A stretch of DNA of 64,000 nt, from NCBI RefSeq assembly GCF_015672735.1, contig NZ_JADABY010000003.1, positions 1 to 64,000 on the forward strand, in the 5' to 3' direction. The DNA comes from Citrobacter sp. Res13-Sevr-PEB04-36 (GTDB lineage: Bacteria; Pseudomonadota; Gammaproteobacteria; Enterobacterales; Enterobacteriaceae). A program made the position numbers and the translations under genes. Positions 20,542 to 31,993 of this stretch are shown piece after piece. Each line of letters begins with the position of its first letter. Position 1 is the first letter of the stretch. Below the pieces are notes generated by a model. That model did not search any database. It was not told where the DNA came from and saw only the letters and a program-made list of their open reading frames with translations.

Positions 20542-21546
20542 ATGAATAATATTCAGAAAGACATTGATGACAGGACAAACCTAACCCTGTCTAACCGCTT
20601 TGAACTGCTGCTGTTTCGCCTCGGCACATCGCTGGATGAGCAGAAATCAGAGCTATTTGGCATCAACGTATTTAAGCTGCGCGAGATTGTCCCGATGCCC
20701 GCATTTACGCGTCCGGCGGGAATGAAAGCCCCGCTGCTGGGCATGGTGAATATTCGCGATCAGGTGATCCCGGTGATCGACCTGCCCGCCGTTGCCGGAT
20801 GCAAGCCCGAGACCGGACTGAATATCCTGTTGATCACCGAATACGCCCGCAGCGTGCAGGCGTTTGCAGTAGAGTCAGTGGAAAACATTATGCGCCTCGA
20901 CTGGCAGCAGGTGCATACCGCTGAGAAAGCCGTCAACGGTCGCTATATCACCAGCATCGCCTGCCTGGATGACAACAAAGAGACCAACAACCTGGCGCTG
21001 GTTCTCGACGTCGAACAGATCCTGTATGACATTGTGCCGTCAAACCACGATCTGCGCGCCGCCCACCTGGAGACCAGTAAATTCAATATCACCCCAGGTG
21101 CCGTGGCAATTGTGGCAGAAGACTCCAAGGTCGCCCGCGCGATGCTGGAAAAAGGGCTTAACGCCATGAACATTCCGCACCAGATGCATGTCACCGGCAA
21201 AGATGCGTGGGAAAAAATTCAGCAGCTGTCCCTGGAAGCGCAGGCGGAAGGCAAGCCCATCAGCGAGAAAATTGCGCTGGTGCTTACCGATCTGGAAATG
21301 CCGGAGATGGACGGTTTTACGCTGACCCGCAAGATTAAGACCGATGAACGCCTGAAGAAGATCCCGGTCGTCATCCACTCATCCCTTTCCGGCAGCGCCA
21401 ATGAAGATCACGTGCGCAGAGTGAAGGCCGATGGCTACGTGGCGAAGTTCGAGATCAACGAGCTGTCTTCCGTAATCCAGGAAGTGATGGAGCGCGCGGC
21501 GAAAGACATTAATGGGCCACTGGTGAGCCGCCAGATTTCAGCCTGA
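20542..21546 (+). CDS. CheV-type chemotaxis coupling protein (CheW domain plus receiver domain)
   Basis: 334 residues. The CheW-like domain (about 18-165) shows FRLGTSLDEQKSELFGINVFKLREIV and LGMVNIRDQVIPVIDLP. A response-regulator receiver domain (about 185-320) has acidic residues E193-D194 and phospho-acceptor D250 in LVLTDLEMPEMDGF, with the lysine in YVAKFE. It should couple receptors to CheA and adapt by phosphorylation. The start is the ATG after GAGGACAGG. Salmonella has such a gene in the same place (STM2314); E. coli K-12 has elaD there. It should be co-expressed with flagella. Confidence 0.93.
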   Translation: MNNIQKDIDDRTNLTLSNRFELLLFRLGTSLDEQKSELFGINVFKLREIVPMPAFTRPAGMKAPLLGMVNIRDQVIPVIDLPAVAGCKPETGLNILLITEYARSVQAFAVESVENIMRLDWQQVHTAEKAVNGRYITSIACLDDNKETNNLALVLDVEQILYDIVPSNHDLRAAHLETSKFNITPGAVAIVAEDSKVARAMLEKGLNAMNIPHQMHVTGKDAWEKIQQLSLEAQAEGKPISEKIALVLTDLEMPEMDGFTLTRKIKTDERLKKIPVVIHSSLSGSANEDHVRRVKADGYVAKFEINELSSVIQEVMERAAKDINGPLVSRQISA

Positions 21547-21562
21547 CTGAACTCTGCACATA

Positions 21563-21588
21563 AAAAAACCCGCCGCGGCGGGTTTTTT
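21563..21588. terminator. Bidirectional rho-independent terminator
   Basis: A-run, CCCGCCGCGGCGGG (fully self-complementary) and T-run. It lies between the convergent CheV-type gene and nuoN and can end transcription from both sides. Confidence 0.92.
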
Positions 21589-21604
21589 CGTTTCAGCGTT
21601 TCGC

Positions 21605-23062
21605 TTACATCAGCGGCGTCGCTAACTGCACGATGCTGATCAGCGGTTGCGGGTAGATACCCAGCACCAGCACCAGCAGCGCAGAGATCAACACCACGAT
21701 ACCGCCCGCGCTGTACTGCCAGTTAGATGGTGCATCGCGGTTCAGTTGCTGCGGTGCGCTCAGGTACAGGCTCACGGCAACGCGCAGGTAGTAGTACAAA
21801 CCAATCGCGGAACCGACCACCACGGCGGCAACCAGCCACCACAGGTTAGCCTGCACACCGACGGCCAGTACGTAGAACTTACCGATAAAGCCCAGCGTCA
21901 TCGGGATACCCGCCAGAGACAGCATCATCACCGTCATCACTGCCGCGAGGATCGGACGATGCCAGAACAGACCACGGTAGGAGAACAGTGAATCCGCATC
22001 CGGACCACGATAAGGGCTGGACATCAGGCTGACCACACCGAACGCGCCGAGGCTGCTGAACAGATAACCAGCCAGGTACACGCCTACCGCTTCCATCGAC
22101 ATCTCGCCACTTTGCAGGGCAATCAGCGCCACCAGCAGGTAGCCGAGGTGAGAGATAGACGAATAACCAAGCAGACGCTTGATGTTGGTCTGGCTCAGCG
22201 CCATCAGGTTACCGAAGATGATAGAGGCAAAGGCAATCACGCCCAGCACAATACGTACCGCTTCGCTGTCGCCAACCGGCGCGTACAGGAACAGACGCAT
22301 CACCACGCCGAAGATAGCGATTTTGCTCGCCGTCGCCAGGAAGGTGGACACCGGAGCCGGTGCACCCTGGTAGACGTCTGGCGTCCACAGGTGGAACGGC
22401 ACCAGAGAGAGCTTAAAGCCCAGACCGACGATCATCATCCCGAAGCCTGCCAGCAGCAGCGGTTCGTTCAGCATACCGTCGCCGAGGCTCTTACCGAGTG
22501 CCACGAACGACAGGTTGCCGGACTGCGCGTACACCAGCGCCATACCGAACAGCAGGAATGAAGACGCTGCGGCAGACAGAATGGTGTATTTGATACTGGC
22601 TTCCAGCGAGCGTTTCTGACGAAACGCATAGCCCACCAGACCAAACAGCGGCAGAGAGATCAGTTCGATACCGAGGAACAACGCCGCCAGATGGTTAGCG
22701 TTAGCCAGCAGAATCCCGCCCAGCGCGGCAATCAACACCAGCAGGTAGAACTCTTCCCGGTTGTCGTCATAGCCTTCCAGCCATGGGTAGGCAAAGGTAC
22801 AGGTAGCAAGGCTCGCCAGCAGGACCATCCCGGTGTAGAGCATCGCGAAACCGTCAACCCGCATCAGCGGGGTGACGTCCATGGCGCCTGCCTGGCCAAC
22901 AAACCAGAGCGAAACCAGCGCGGCGTTAAGCCCAATGACCGACAGCGTGGCATTGAGGAAGTGATTGCGTCGCCACGCAATGGAGAGCATCACAACCACC
23001 ACCGTCAAGCCGACGATCAGCAGCGGTAGCAGCGCAATCAGGTGTTGTGGAGTTATTGTCAT
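21605..23062 (-). CDS. nuoN: NADH-quinone oxidoreductase subunit N
   Basis: 485 residues and about fourteen transmembrane helices; antiporter-like membrane subunit of complex I that takes part in proton pumping. Conserved stretches include [16 protein letters not shown]-type helices, [16 protein letters not shown] and [16 protein letters not shown]. Length equals the E. coli protein. It is the last gene of the nuo operon, seven bases after nuoM, and ends at a shared terminator. Confidence 0.97.
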   Translation of the reverse strand: MTITPQHLIALLPLLIVGLTVVVVMLSIAWRRNHFLNATLSVIGLNAALVSLWFVGQAGAMDVTPLMRVDGFAMLYTGMVLLASLATCTFAYPWLEGYDDNREEFYLLVLIAALGGILLANANHLAALFLGIELISLPLFGLVGYAFRQKRSLEASIKYTILSAAASSFLLFGMALVYAQSGNLSFVALGKSLGDGMLNEPLLLAGFGMMIVGLGFKLSLVPFHLWTPDVYQGAPAPVSTFLATASKIAIFGVVMRLFLYAPVGDSEAVRIVLGVIAFASIIFGNLMALSQTNIKRLLGYSSISHLGYLLVALIALQSGEMSMEAVGVYLAGYLFSSLGAFGVVSLMSSPYRGPDADSLFSYRGLFWHRPILAAVMTVMMLSLAGIPMTLGFIGKFYVLAVGVQANLWWLVAAVVVGSAIGLYYYLRVAVSLYLSAPQQLNRDAPSNWQYSAGGIVVLISALLVLVLGIYPQPLISIVQLATPLM

Positions 23063-23068
23063 GGCGAT

Positions 23069-24598
23069 TTACGGCCTTGTAGTAGTAACGGAATTAACAA
23101 ACCACTGCTGGATGTTGCTCATCGCAGAATGCGAGGTATCCAGAATCGGCTGCGGATAGAAGCCAAGCAGTACCAGAAGCACGACCAGCAACAGGATGAT
23201 AAACAGCTCACGCAGCGACATCCCTGGCAGTTCAACACTGGCAATCTGGCTTTTCGCTTTACCGAAGTAAGCGCGATGCAGCATCGCCAGCGAGTAAACA
23301 GAGGCAAACACCAGACCGAAGGTCGAGATCACGGTAATGACCGGAACCACCTGGTAGCTGCCGAACAGAATCATAAATTCGCCAACGAAGTTACCGGTTC
23401 CCGGCATACCCAGCGTACAGACCGCGAAGAACATCGACAGCGCAGGCAACCATTTCATTTTGCCCCACAGGCCGCCCATCATACGCATATCACGCGTATG
23501 CAGACGTTCGTACAGCTGACCACACAGAATGAACAGACCGGCTGCAGACAGACCGTGCGCAATCATCTGGATAACCGCACCCTGGTACGCCAGCTGGCTG
23601 CCGGTGTAGATGGCAATCAACACGAAGCCCATGTGCGAGACGGAGGTGTAGGCAATCAGACGCTTGATATCATACTGATTAAAGGCCATCCACGCGCCGT
23701 AGAAAATACCGATAACACCCAGCCACATAGCGATAGGTGCGAACTCCGCAGACGCGTTCGGGAACAGCGGCAGGGAGAAGCGCAGCAGACCGTAGGCCGC
23801 GGTTTTCAGCAAAATCCCCGCCAGGTCAACGGAACCTGCGGTCGGTGCCTGGGAGTGCGCGTCTGGCAGCCAGCCGTGCAACGGAACCACCGGCATTTTC
23901 ACCGCGAAAGCGATGAAGAAGCCCAGCATCAGCAGATATTCCACGCCGTGGGACATCGGGGTGTTCAGCAGTTCTTCATAGTTGAAGGTCCAGACACCGG
24001 TGGCTTTGTAGTGCACAAATACCAGCGCCAGGATGGCAATCAACATCACCAGACCACTCGCCTGGGTATAAATGAAGAACTTGGTGGCCGCCGTGATACG
24101 CGTTTTACCGTCGGACGCTTTATGCCCCCACAGCGCGATCAGGAAGTACATCGGCACCAGCATCATTTCCCAGAAGAAGAAGAACAGGAACATGTCGATG
24201 GCCAGGAACACGCCGATAACGCCGCCGAGGATCCACATCAGGTTCAGGTGGAAGAAGCCCTGGTACTTTTCAATTTCATTCCAGGAACACAGCACCGCCA
24301 GAACACCGAGCAGACCGGTCAGCACCACCATCAGCAGCGACAGACCGTCGATAGCTAAATGAATAGAGATGCCAAAGCGCGGGATCCACGGCATGACGAA
24401 CTCAGACTGCCACTGCGGAATACCAGCGGATTGCGTCAGTGAATAGCCGCCCTGCAACCACAGTTGCAGGCCAAGCGCCAGCGTCAGTCCCATGGTAATC
24501 AGCGCGATCCAGCGCGGTACCTTCACGCCAAAGCGTTCAGTCTGCCAGCACAGGAAACCACCGATAAAGGGGATTAATATCAACCAAGGTAATAACAT
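23069..24598 (-). CDS. nuoM: NADH-quinone oxidoreductase subunit M
   Basis: 509 residues, fourteen or so transmembrane helices, second antiporter-like subunit of complex I. The proton-channel blocks VPLHGWLPDAHSQAPT and DIKRLIAYTSVSHMGFVL are intact, as is FFWEMMLVPMYFLI. A 251-base gap, unusually long for this operon, separates it from nuoL and holds a large palindrome and a REP. Confidence 0.97.
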   Translation of the reverse strand: MLLPWLILIPFIGGFLCWQTERFGVKVPRWIALITMGLTLALGLQLWLQGGYSLTQSAGIPQWQSEFVMPWIPRFGISIHLAIDGLSLLMVVLTGLLGVLAVLCSWNEIEKYQGFFHLNLMWILGGVIGVFLAIDMFLFFFFWEMMLVPMYFLIALWGHKASDGKTRITAATKFFIYTQASGLVMLIAILALVFVHYKATGVWTFNYEELLNTPMSHGVEYLLMLGFFIAFAVKMPVVPLHGWLPDAHSQAPTAGSVDLAGILLKTAAYGLLRFSLPLFPNASAEFAPIAMWLGVIGIFYGAWMAFNQYDIKRLIAYTSVSHMGFVLIAIYTGSQLAYQGAVIQMIAHGLSAAGLFILCGQLYERLHTRDMRMMGGLWGKMKWLPALSMFFAVCTLGMPGTGNFVGEFMILFGSYQVVPVITVISTFGLVFASVYSLAMLHRAYFGKAKSQIASVELPGMSLRELFIILLLVVLLVLLGFYPQPILDTSHSAMSNIQQWFVNSVTTTRP

Positions 24599-24645
24599 AG
24601 CTAAGTATGTCCCTTATATTTATTCCTGCTCAGGCTATCTCACTC

Positions 24646-24730
24646 GTCAGCCCAAATCCCGGCAGTGCTCGCAATCCTCACGTACTTCAGTACGCTCCGG
24701 TTGCTCTGCGCTGGCGGTATTCGGTCTGAC
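24646..24730. repeat. Large imperfect palindrome between nuoL and nuoM (unclassified intergenic repeat)
   Basis: About 85 bases fold onto themselves: the outer arms GTCAGCCCAAATCCCGGCAG and CTGGCGGTATTCGGTCTGAC pair with a few mismatches, and the centre is CGTACTTCAGTACG. The layout resembles ERIC elements but the sequence does not match the ERIC core (CCAGTCACTTAC). In nuo mRNA it would form a long hairpin between two genes. Confidence 0.6.
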
Positions 24731-24796
24731 TTCGCCGATGACGCCTGTACTTCAGGAACAGATTTTCAACAAATTCTAAAAATTATTTTTGGGTTT

Positions 24797-24828
24797 GTAG
24801 GCCGGATAAGCGCAGCGCCATCCGGCAG
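24797..24828. repeat. REP element between nuoL and nuoM
   Basis: GTAGGCCGGATAAGCGCAGC followed by GCCATCCGGCAG is a standard REP unit. It follows the large palindrome and lies 22 bases from the nuoL stop; such hairpins often protect upstream mRNA from exonucleases. Confidence 0.85.
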
Positions 24829-24849
24829 TCGTTCAACCGGCCAACAAAC

Positions 24850-26691
24850 TCAACGCAGTACCATCAGCAGTGCCAGCACGACAACCGCACCGATGCTCAT
24901 TGATGCGACATACCAGCGCAGATACCCGTTCTCACTGAGCAGCAGACCTTTGCCTGCAAAGCGGGAGAGGATCGCCGGAATGTTCATCATTGCGTTCATC
25001 GGGTCGCGTTTCAGCAGCCAGGCAACGCCAAGGAACGGCTTCACGAACACTTTGTCGTACAGCCAGTCAAAGCCCCAGGCGTTATACCACCAGGTGCCCA
25101 GCAGACGGCCCGGCGCACTGTTGGCAATCGAGGTCACAAGCGTACGTTTACCCAGCCACAGCCATGCTGCAATCAGGATCCCCGCAATCGCGACGATGCC
25201 AGAGGTAATTTCCAGCGTCATCACGCTACCATGCGGCAGTTCGGTAGTCGCCGGAAGCACGCCATGCAACGGAGGCACAATCAGCGCGCCAACGAAGGTG
25301 GACAGGATCATCAACACAATCAGCGGCAGATGGTGGGTAATCCCCTTCCCTGCGTGCGCGTGAATTTGTTCTTTACCGTGGAACACGATGAAAATCATAC
25401 GGAAGGTGTACAGAGAGGTCATAAACGCACCGACCAAACCTGCCACCATCAGATTGATATGACCGTTCGCCATCGCACCGGCCAGAATCTCATCCTTACT
25501 GAAGAAGCCTGCGGTAATCAGCGGCAGAGCCGACAACGCCGCGCCGCCAACCAGGAAGCTGAGATAAACCAGTGGGATTGACTTACGCAAGCCGCCCATT
25601 TTGAAGATGTTCTGTTCGTGGTGGCAGGCCAGGATCACCGAACCCGATGCCAGGAACAGCAGCGCTTTAAAGAAGGCGTGCGTCATCAAGTGGAAAATCG
25701 CCGCATCCCAGGCCTGAACGCCCAGCGCCAGGAACATGTAGCCAATCTGGCTCATGGTGGAATACGCGAGAACGCGTTTGATGTCGGTCTGTACCAGCGC
25801 AGCGAAGCCTGCCAGCACCAGCGTGATCGCCCCGATAATCCCCACCAGGTGCAGGATTTCCGGCGTCAGCAGGAACAGGCCGTGGGTACGCGCAATCAGG
25901 TAGACACCAGCAGTAACCATCGTTGCGGCGTGGATCAGCGCGGAGACAGGCGTCGGGCCGGCCATCGCATCAGCAAGCCACGTCTGCAACGGCAACTGCG
26001 CCGATTTACCGACCGCACCGCCCAGCAGCATCAGGGTTGCCCACATCAGCATGTCATTGCCCGCGGCAAAGTGCGCCGGTGCCAGTTCAACCATTTCACG
26101 GAAGTTCAGCGTGCCCAGCTCGTTGTAGAGAATGAACAGCGCGAACGCCAGGAATACGTCGCCGACACGGGTAACCACGAAAGCTTTCATTGCCGCAGCG
26201 CCATTCTTCGGATCGGTATAGTAGAACCCGATCAGCAGATAGGAGCACAGGCCCACGCCTTCCCAGCCGAGGTACATCAGCAGCAGGTTGTCCGCCAGTA
26301 CCAGAATCACCATGCTGGCGATAAACAGGTTGGTGTAGGCGAAGAAGCGGGAGTAGCCCTCTTCGCCGCGCATGTACCAGGAGGCGAACATGTGGATCAG
26401 GAAACCAACGCCGGTCACCACTGAGAGCATGGTCAGCGACAGGCCGTCCAGCACCAGATTAAAACCAATGTTAAAGTTGCCAACAGACATCCACGTCCAC
26501 AGCGGAACGCTAAACGCCTGTTTACCGTTAGCGAAGAAATCGACGCCAACAAACGCGGTGACCAGCGCCGCCAGGCCAATCGACCCGACACCCACGGTAG
26601 CGGACAGATTTTCTGACCAACGACCGCGAGAGAACGCCAGTAATACAAAGCCAAGAAATGGCAGAATAATGGTTAACGCAAGCATGTTCAT
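24850..26691 (-). CDS. nuoL: NADH-quinone oxidoreductase subunit L
   Basis: 613 residues, largest antiporter-like subunit, with the long lateral helix expected at the C-terminus. Motifs include [46 protein letters not shown] and [17 protein letters not shown]. It overlaps nuoK by four bases. Pumps protons together with NuoM and NuoN. Confidence 0.97.
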   Translation of the reverse strand: MNMLALTIILPFLGFVLLAFSRGRWSENLSATVGVGSIGLAALVTAFVGVDFFANGKQAFSVPLWTWMSVGNFNIGFNLVLDGLSLTMLSVVTGVGFLIHMFASWYMRGEEGYSRFFAYTNLFIASMVILVLADNLLLMYLGWEGVGLCSYLLIGFYYTDPKNGAAAMKAFVVTRVGDVFLAFALFILYNELGTLNFREMVELAPAHFAAGNDMLMWATLMLLGGAVGKSAQLPLQTWLADAMAGPTPVSALIHAATMVTAGVYLIARTHGLFLLTPEILHLVGIIGAITLVLAGFAALVQTDIKRVLAYSTMSQIGYMFLALGVQAWDAAIFHLMTHAFFKALLFLASGSVILACHHEQNIFKMGGLRKSIPLVYLSFLVGGAALSALPLITAGFFSKDEILAGAMANGHINLMVAGLVGAFMTSLYTFRMIFIVFHGKEQIHAHAGKGITHHLPLIVLMILSTFVGALIVPPLHGVLPATTELPHGSVMTLEITSGIVAIAGILIAAWLWLGKRTLVTSIANSAPGRLLGTWWYNAWGFDWLYDKVFVKPFLGVAWLLKRDPMNAMMNIPAILSRFAGKGLLLSENGYLRWYVASMSIGAVVVLALLMVLR

Positions 26692-26990
26692 CCACGCATC
26701 TCACTTACTGAATCGATGTTCAGGTTCTGGCGGCGGCGATGAAGTTGCAGCAACAGCGCAAGTCCAATGCTCGCTTCCGCAGCCGCAAGGCTGATGGCGA
26801 GAATGTACATCACCTGACCATCGGTCTGGCCCCAGTAGCTTCCGGCGACCACAAAGGCCAGCGCAGAGGCGTTAATCATGATTTCCAGCCCAATCAGCAT
26901 AAACAGCAGATTGCGGCGGATAACCAGACCGGTTAAGCCCAGTACGAATAAGACAGCCGCGAGGATCAGTCCATGTTGTAAGGGGATCAT
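26688..26990 (-). CDS. nuoK: NADH-quinone oxidoreductase subunit K
   Basis: 100 residues, three transmembrane helices, with the conserved membrane glutamates in [14 protein letters not shown] and [13 protein letters not shown] that belong to the proton pathway. It overlaps nuoJ and nuoL by four bases each, showing tight coupling. Length equals E. coli NuoK. Confidence 0.96.
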   Translation of the reverse strand: MIPLQHGLILAAVLFVLGLTGLVIRRNLLFMLIGLEIMINASALAFVVAGSYWGQTDGQVMYILAISLAAAEASIGLALLLQLHRRRQNLNIDSVSEMRG

Positions 26991-27541
26991 GCGTGCTCCT
27001 CCGTTTTTCTTTTCGCGCGGTCATCCGTGCGGTTGCTCAGCACTTCGCCAGAACGTTCTTCGCGACCGACGTGGAAGGCCACAACCAGACCCGCCAGCAG
27101 CAGCATTGACGCCAGCTCAACCGCCAGGACATAAGGTCCGAACAGCGAGATACCGACCGCTTTCGCGCTAATTGGCGTTCCGTCGATGCCCTGATCGTTA
27201 ACGCCGAGAATCGCGTAGACAATCACCGCCAGCATGATGGCCGACAGAATCGCCGGACCAATCCACACTTGCGGTCTCAGCCACTGACGTTCCTGTTCGA
27301 TTTCAGCACCGCCCAGGTTAAGCATCATGACCACGAACACGAACAGCACCATGATGGCACCCGCGTACACGATAATTTCCAGCGCACCGGCGAAGTAAGC
27401 GCCCAGCGAGAAAAACACCCCAGAAATCGCCAGCAGCGAAATAATCAGGTACAGCAGTGCGTGTACCGGATTAGTGTGGGTGATGACCCGCAAGGTTGCG
27501 AGAATGGCTATCAGGCCACAGATATAAAAAGCGAACTCCAT
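26987..27541 (-). CDS. nuoJ: NADH-quinone oxidoreductase subunit J
   Basis: 184 residues, five transmembrane helices and a charged C-terminal tail ([14 protein letters not shown]). The third helix holds the conserved [20 protein letters not shown] block where a pi-bulge forms in known structures. Lies eleven bases downstream of nuoI and overlaps nuoK. Confidence 0.96.
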   Translation of the reverse strand: MEFAFYICGLIAILATLRVITHTNPVHALLYLIISLLAISGVFFSLGAYFAGALEIIVYAGAIMVLFVFVVMMLNLGGAEIEQERQWLRPQVWIGPAILSAIMLAVIVYAILGVNDQGIDGTPISAKAVGISLFGPYVLAVELASMLLLAGLVVAFHVGREERSGEVLSNRTDDRAKRKTEEHA

Positions 27542-27552
27542 TGCCCCTCTCC

Positions 27553-28095
27553 TTACGGTAACAGGCTCTTGACGTCGATAGGCTTGGCTTCGTTCTCTGC
27601 TTCGCCCTTATCTTTGCCGTCGATTGCCATACCTGCCATCCGGTAGAAGTTATATTCCGGATATTTACCCGGACCGGAGATCAGCAGATCCTCTTTCTCG
27701 TAAACCAGATCCTGGCGCTTATACTCACCCAGTTCGAAATCCGGAGTAAGCTGAATGGCCGTTGTCGGACAGGCTTCTTCGCACATACCGCAAAAAATGC
27801 AGCGTGAGAAGTTGATGCGGAAAAACTCCGGATACCAGCGACCATCTTTAGTCTCTGCTTTTTGCAGAGAGATGCAGCCGACCGGACAGGCTACCGCACA
27901 CAGGTTACAAGCAACGCAGCGCTCTTCGCCGTCCGGGTCGCGCGTCAGTACGATACGACCACGAAAACGGGGCGGTAGATAGACCGGCTCTTCCGGGTAC
28001 ATCTGCGTTTCGCGTTTGGCGAACGCATGCAGGCCGATCATCCAGATACTACGAAGCTGGGTGCCTGCGCCTACAAGTAATTCTTTTAAGGTCAT
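27553..28095 (-). CDS. nuoI: NADH-quinone oxidoreductase subunit I (2x[4Fe-4S])
   Basis: 180 residues from the ATG giving MTLKELLVG. Two CxxCxxCxxxCP motifs are visible: [14 protein letters not shown] and [14 protein letters not shown], which bind the N6a and N6b clusters passing electrons toward NuoB. A longer frame to 28176 would run back into nuoH and lacks family support. It starts 14 bases after the nuoH stop. Confidence 0.96.
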   Translation of the reverse strand: MTLKELLVGAGTQLRSIWMIGLHAFAKRETQMYPEEPVYLPPRFRGRIVLTRDPDGEERCVACNLCAVACPVGCISLQKAETKDGRWYPEFFRINFSRCIFCGMCEEACPTTAIQLTPDFELGEYKRQDLVYEKEDLLISGPGKYPEYNFYRMAGMAIDGKDKGEAENEAKPIDVKSLLP

Positions 28096-28109
28096 GGTCT
28101 TTGTGTCCC

Positions 28110-29087
28110 TTATTGCGCCTGCCACAGAATGACAGCCGCCGTTACCAGCAAATTGACGAGCGTCAGCGGCAGACAAACTTTCCAGCCGAAGGACATTACC
28201 TGGTCATAACGAGGACGCGGTAACGACGCACGAATCAAAATGAACATCATCATAAAGAACGCGGTTTTCAGCGCGAACCAGACGAATGGCGGTAAGAACG
28301 GGCCATGCCAGCCACCGAAGAACAGGGTAACCATCAACGCAGAAATGGTGACGATACCGATGTACTCCCCCACGAAGAACAGACCGAATTTCATCCCGGA
28401 ATATTCAATATGGTAACCATCGGCCAGTTCCTGCTCGGCTTCCGGTTGGTCAAACGGGTGACGGTGACAGACCGCGACGCCCGCGATGGCAAAGGTGACA
28501 AAACCAAAGAACTGCGGAATAACGTTCCAGATGTCGGCCTGGTTATTGACGATGTCGGTCATGTTAAATGAACCGGCCTGCGCCACCACGCCCATCAGGG
28601 AAAGTCCGAGGAACACTTCATAGCTCAGGGTCTGCGCAGACGCACGCATTGCCCCCAACAGTGAGTATTTGTTGTTGCTCGACCAACCGGCGAACAGCAC
28701 CGCGTACACCGCCAGACCAGCCATCATCAGGAAGAACAGGATCCCGATGTTAAGGTCAGCGACCACCCAGTTCGGACTGACCGGCACAATGGCGAAGGCC
28801 AGCAGCAGCGAGGTGAAAGCGATCATCGGTGCCAGCGTAAAGATGACGCGATCCGAGAATTTCGGGATCCAGTCTTCTTTAAAGAACATCTTGATCATGT
28901 CCGCAACCAGCTGGAGCGAACCGCCCCAGCCTACACGGTTTGGCCCGTAACGGTTCTGGAACAGACCCAGCAGACGACGTTCGCCAAAGCTCATGAATGC
29001 CCCGCAGGTGACCACCACCAGCAGGATCACTACCGCTTTGAGAATGCTCAGCAGGATCTCAATCAGATCGGGTGTAATCCAACTCAT
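28110..29087 (-). CDS. nuoH: NADH-quinone oxidoreductase subunit H
   Basis: 325 residues, eight transmembrane helices; lines the quinone tunnel with NuoB and NuoD. The blocks [43 protein letters not shown] and [13 protein letters not shown] are typical. It overlaps nuoG by four bases. Confidence 0.97.
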   Translation of the reverse strand: MSWITPDLIEILLSILKAVVILLVVVTCGAFMSFGERRLLGLFQNRYGPNRVGWGGSLQLVADMIKMFFKEDWIPKFSDRVIFTLAPMIAFTSLLLAFAIVPVSPNWVVADLNIGILFFLMMAGLAVYAVLFAGWSSNNKYSLLGAMRASAQTLSYEVFLGLSLMGVVAQAGSFNMTDIVNNQADIWNVIPQFFGFVTFAIAGVAVCHRHPFDQPEAEQELADGYHIEYSGMKFGLFFVGEYIGIVTISALMVTLFFGGWHGPFLPPFVWFALKTAFFMMMFILIRASLPRPRYDQVMSFGWKVCLPLTLVNLLVTAAVILWQAQ

Positions 29088-31810
29088 TGTTGTGCCTCCT
29101 GCAGATCCTCAAGACGCGCACCTGCCAGAACCGGCGCGATACCCGGCATACCCATCGGCAAACCAACCTGCCCCGCCGTTAACCCTTCTGCGATTTCAAC
29201 CGGCAGCGTGACCGTATTGCCGTCGTAACTAAAGGAAACGTGCGTGCCGGTATTGACGCCCAACTTCGCAGCATCTGCCGGGTTGAGTTTAATGTACGGC
29301 TGCGGCATGCGGGTCTGAATGACCGGCGCGCGCTGGGACATTTCGTCGCTACCAAACAGATGATAGTACGGCGCGATACGCCACTGACCATCCTGCGCCT
29401 GGAAGCTCGCCGGAACGGTAGTGAAGTAGTCAAGACCGCCTTCAGAGGCTTCAATCAGACGCACGCCCGGATCGCCATGGCGCAGTTTGCCGCCCACTTC
29501 ATCCTGGAACTTGTTCCACGCTTGTGGGGAGTTCCAGCCTGGTGCCCAGGCAAACGGAATTTGTGAACGCGGCGCAGACGGCTGGTTGTTCCCTTCCATC
29601 GAGAAGGCAAACATAGTGTCTTTGTCCTGCGGTTGACGCGGTTCATGCACGCTGATGTTGGCACGCATGGCGGTACGACCGCTGTAACGATGCGGCTCAC
29701 GTGCCAGTTTCTGCCCACGAATACGGAAGCTCGCGTCCGGCGCGGCATCTTTAATACCAGCCAGTTGCGGCAGCGCGGCTATGGCGGCGTCGATGACGTG
29801 ATCGAGCTGCGTCCAGTCCACTTCACGGCTCTGCACGGTGCTGTGCAGCGAATGCAGCCAGCGCCAGCTTTCCAGCATCACAATGCTGCTGTCGTAGTAG
29901 CTTGGGTCATACACCTGGAAGAAACGCTGTGCGCGGCCTTCGTTGTTGATGACCGTACCGTCGCTTTCTGCAAAACTTGCTGCAGAAAGAACCAGATGGG
30001 CATTGTCCATAATCGCGGTACGCTGATGGTCAACGACCAGTACCAGCGGTGCTTTCGCCAGGGCAGCGTTAACGCGAGTGGCGGACGCATGGCGATGCAG
30101 GTCATTTTCCAGCACCACTACGGCGTCAGCACGACCTGTTTCCAGTTCGGTCAGCGCATCATCAAGCGAACCGCCGCCAATCATGCCGAGGCCCATGCTG
30201 TTAACAGAGCGGGCAATCATGGTGATGCCAACATCTGCGCCACGACCTTTCAGCGCCTTCGCCACGTTGGCAGCGGCCTGAATCACTTCAGCGCTACCGG
30301 CGTTGGTACCAGAAATAATCAACGGTTTCTTCGCACCAGCCAGGGCCTGAACGATGACGTCGATTTTGTTCTGCAGGTCGCGGTCGATACCGTCAACCGC
30401 CGGGGCGGTGTTATCCAGCGCGTGGGCAATTGCGAAACCTAAACGCGCCTGATCTTCAACCGGAGCACGGTAGGTCCATGCCGCGATATCATCCAGACGG
30501 GTGTTATCCACGTTGGTCACGAACAGCGGGTGCTTGGCACGTTGGCCGATGTTGAGGATCGCGGCAATCTGCCAGTCAGCCACTTTCTGCGCTGCTGCCA
30601 TTTCGCGTGCTTTACCTTTCACCGCCTGACGTACAGCCAGCGCAACGCGCGCGCCGGTCTGGGTGACATCTTCGCCCAGTACCAGTACCGCATCGTAAGA
30701 TTCAATCTCGCGCAGCGCCGGGGTATGAATACCGCCGTCACGCAGCACGCTCAGCGCCAGTTGCAGACGTTCCAGTTCGCCTTGAGCGATACCGGTATAG
30801 AAGTTTTCCGCACCCACCAGTTCGCGCAGCGCAAAGTTGCTTTCAACGCTGGCGCGCGGGGAACCGATGCCGATCACTTTCTTCGACTGACGCAGAATAT
30901 CAGCCGCGCCCTGCATTGCCTGCTCGGCGTTGAGGGTGATCAGATCGTCGCCACGACGCTGAACCGGCTGACGCGGACGGTCTTTCAGGTTCACGTAACC
31001 ATAGCCAAAACGACCACGGTCGCAGAGGAAGTAGTGGTTAACGGTACCGTTATAACGGTTTTCGATACGACGCAGTTCACCGTAACGCTCTCCCGGGCTG
31101 GTGTTACAGCCAATGGAACACTGCTGGCAGATGCTCGGCGCAAACTGCATGTCCCATTTACGGTTATAACGCTCGGAGTGCGTTTTATCGGTGAACACAC
31201 CGGTCGGACAGATTTCTACCAGGTTACCGGAGAATTCGCTTTCCAGCACGCCGTCTTCCGGGCGACCAAAGTAGACGTTGTCATGTGCGCCATAGACGCC
31301 CAGATCTGCGCCATCAGCGTAATCTTTGTAGTAGCGAACGCAGCGATAACAGGCGATGCAGCGGTTCATTTCGTGAGAGATGAACGGCCCCAGGTCCTGG
31401 TTGCGGTGGGTGCGCTTGGTAAAGCGGTAGCGACGGAAGCTATGACCCGTCATCACGGTCATATCCTGAAGGTGGCAGTTACCGCCCTCTTCGCAGACCG
31501 GACAGTCGTGTGGGTGGTTAGTCATCAACCACTCCACCACGCTTTCACGGAACTGTTTCGCTTCTTCGTCATCGATAGAAATAAAGGTGCCTTCGGTAGC
31601 CGGTGTCATACAAGACATCACCAGGCGACCACGCGTATCTTCCGCGTTTTGATATTGCTTCACCGCACACTGGCGGCAAGCACCGACGCTTCCCAGCGCC
31701 GGGTGCCAGCAAAAGTACGGAATATCAAGGCCGAGGGACAGACAAGCTTCTAGCAGGTTGTCTGCACCATTAACCTCATATTCTTTGCCGTCTACATGAA
31801 TCGTAGCCAT
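29084..31810 (-). CDS. nuoG: NADH-quinone oxidoreductase subunit G
   Basis: 908 residues from the ATG giving [13 protein letters not shown]. Binds one [2Fe-2S] ([15 protein letters not shown]... near the N-terminus) and three or more [4Fe-4S] clusters ([33 protein letters not shown]). The C-terminal two thirds are a molybdopterin-oxidoreductase-like fold. ATGs at 31819 and 31810 are in frame; the GGAAG ribosome site is too close to the first. The gap to nuoF (183 bases) contains an ERIC element. Confidence 0.97.
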   Translation of the reverse strand: MATIHVDGKEYEVNGADNLLEACLSLGLDIPYFCWHPALGSVGACRQCAVKQYQNAEDTRGRLVMSCMTPATEGTFISIDDEEAKQFRESVVEWLMTNHPHDCPVCEEGGNCHLQDMTVMTGHSFRRYRFTKRTHRNQDLGPFISHEMNRCIACYRCVRYYKDYADGADLGVYGAHDNVYFGRPEDGVLESEFSGNLVEICPTGVFTDKTHSERYNRKWDMQFAPSICQQCSIGCNTSPGERYGELRRIENRYNGTVNHYFLCDRGRFGYGYVNLKDRPRQPVQRRGDDLITLNAEQAMQGAADILRQSKKVIGIGSPRASVESNFALRELVGAENFYTGIAQGELERLQLALSVLRDGGIHTPALREIESYDAVLVLGEDVTQTGARVALAVRQAVKGKAREMAAAQKVADWQIAAILNIGQRAKHPLFVTNVDNTRLDDIAAWTYRAPVEDQARLGFAIAHALDNTAPAVDGIDRDLQNKIDVIVQALAGAKKPLIISGTNAGSAEVIQAAANVAKALKGRGADVGITMIARSVNSMGLGMIGGGSLDDALTELETGRADAVVVLENDLHRHASATRVNAALAKAPLVLVVDHQRTAIMDNAHLVLSAASFAESDGTVINNEGRAQRFFQVYDPSYYDSSIVMLESWRWLHSLHSTVQSREVDWTQLDHVIDAAIAALPQLAGIKDAAPDASFRIRGQKLAREPHRYSGRTAMRANISVHEPRQPQDKDTMFAFSMEGNNQPSAPRSQIPFAWAPGWNSPQAWNKFQDEVGGKLRHGDPGVRLIEASEGGLDYFTTVPASFQAQDGQWRIAPYYHLFGSDEMSQRAPVIQTRMPQPYIKLNPADAAKLGVNTGTHVSFSYDGNTVTLPVEIAEGLTAGQVGLPMGMPGIAPVLAGARLEDLQEAQQ

Positions 31811-31874
31811 AGTCAGCATGCTTCCAGTTGGCTTAGTCAGTGACTAAGCGTTAATCGAATTTCTTTTCCGCTTT

Positions 31875-31978
31875 ATCCTTCAAGCTGCCTCGGCATTGGC
31901 TTCCCTCGCTCCTCCCAGTCACTTACTTTAGTAAGCTCAGGGGTTCTCTCGGTTGCCGCCTTGACGCATCTTGAATGC
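31875..31978. repeat. ERIC (IRU) element between nuoF and nuoG
   Basis: The core CCAGTCACTTACTTTAGTAAG with flanks TTCAAGCTGCCTCGG and GCCGCCTTGACGCATCTTGAA matches the enterobacterial repetitive intergenic consensus. It is shorter than the 127-base full form. It is placed inside the operon's transcribed region. Confidence 0.85.
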
Positions 31979-31993
31979 TTTCGCGTAAAACGT

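Noticed and set aside
23042-24358. Long plus-strand open frame of over 400 codons
   Set aside because: It is antisense to nuoM, and its His/Gln/Arg-rich product is typical of a shadow of hydrophobic coding sequence.
30530-31753. Long plus-strand open frame
   Set aside because: Antisense to nuoG, no recognisable domain or ribosome site.
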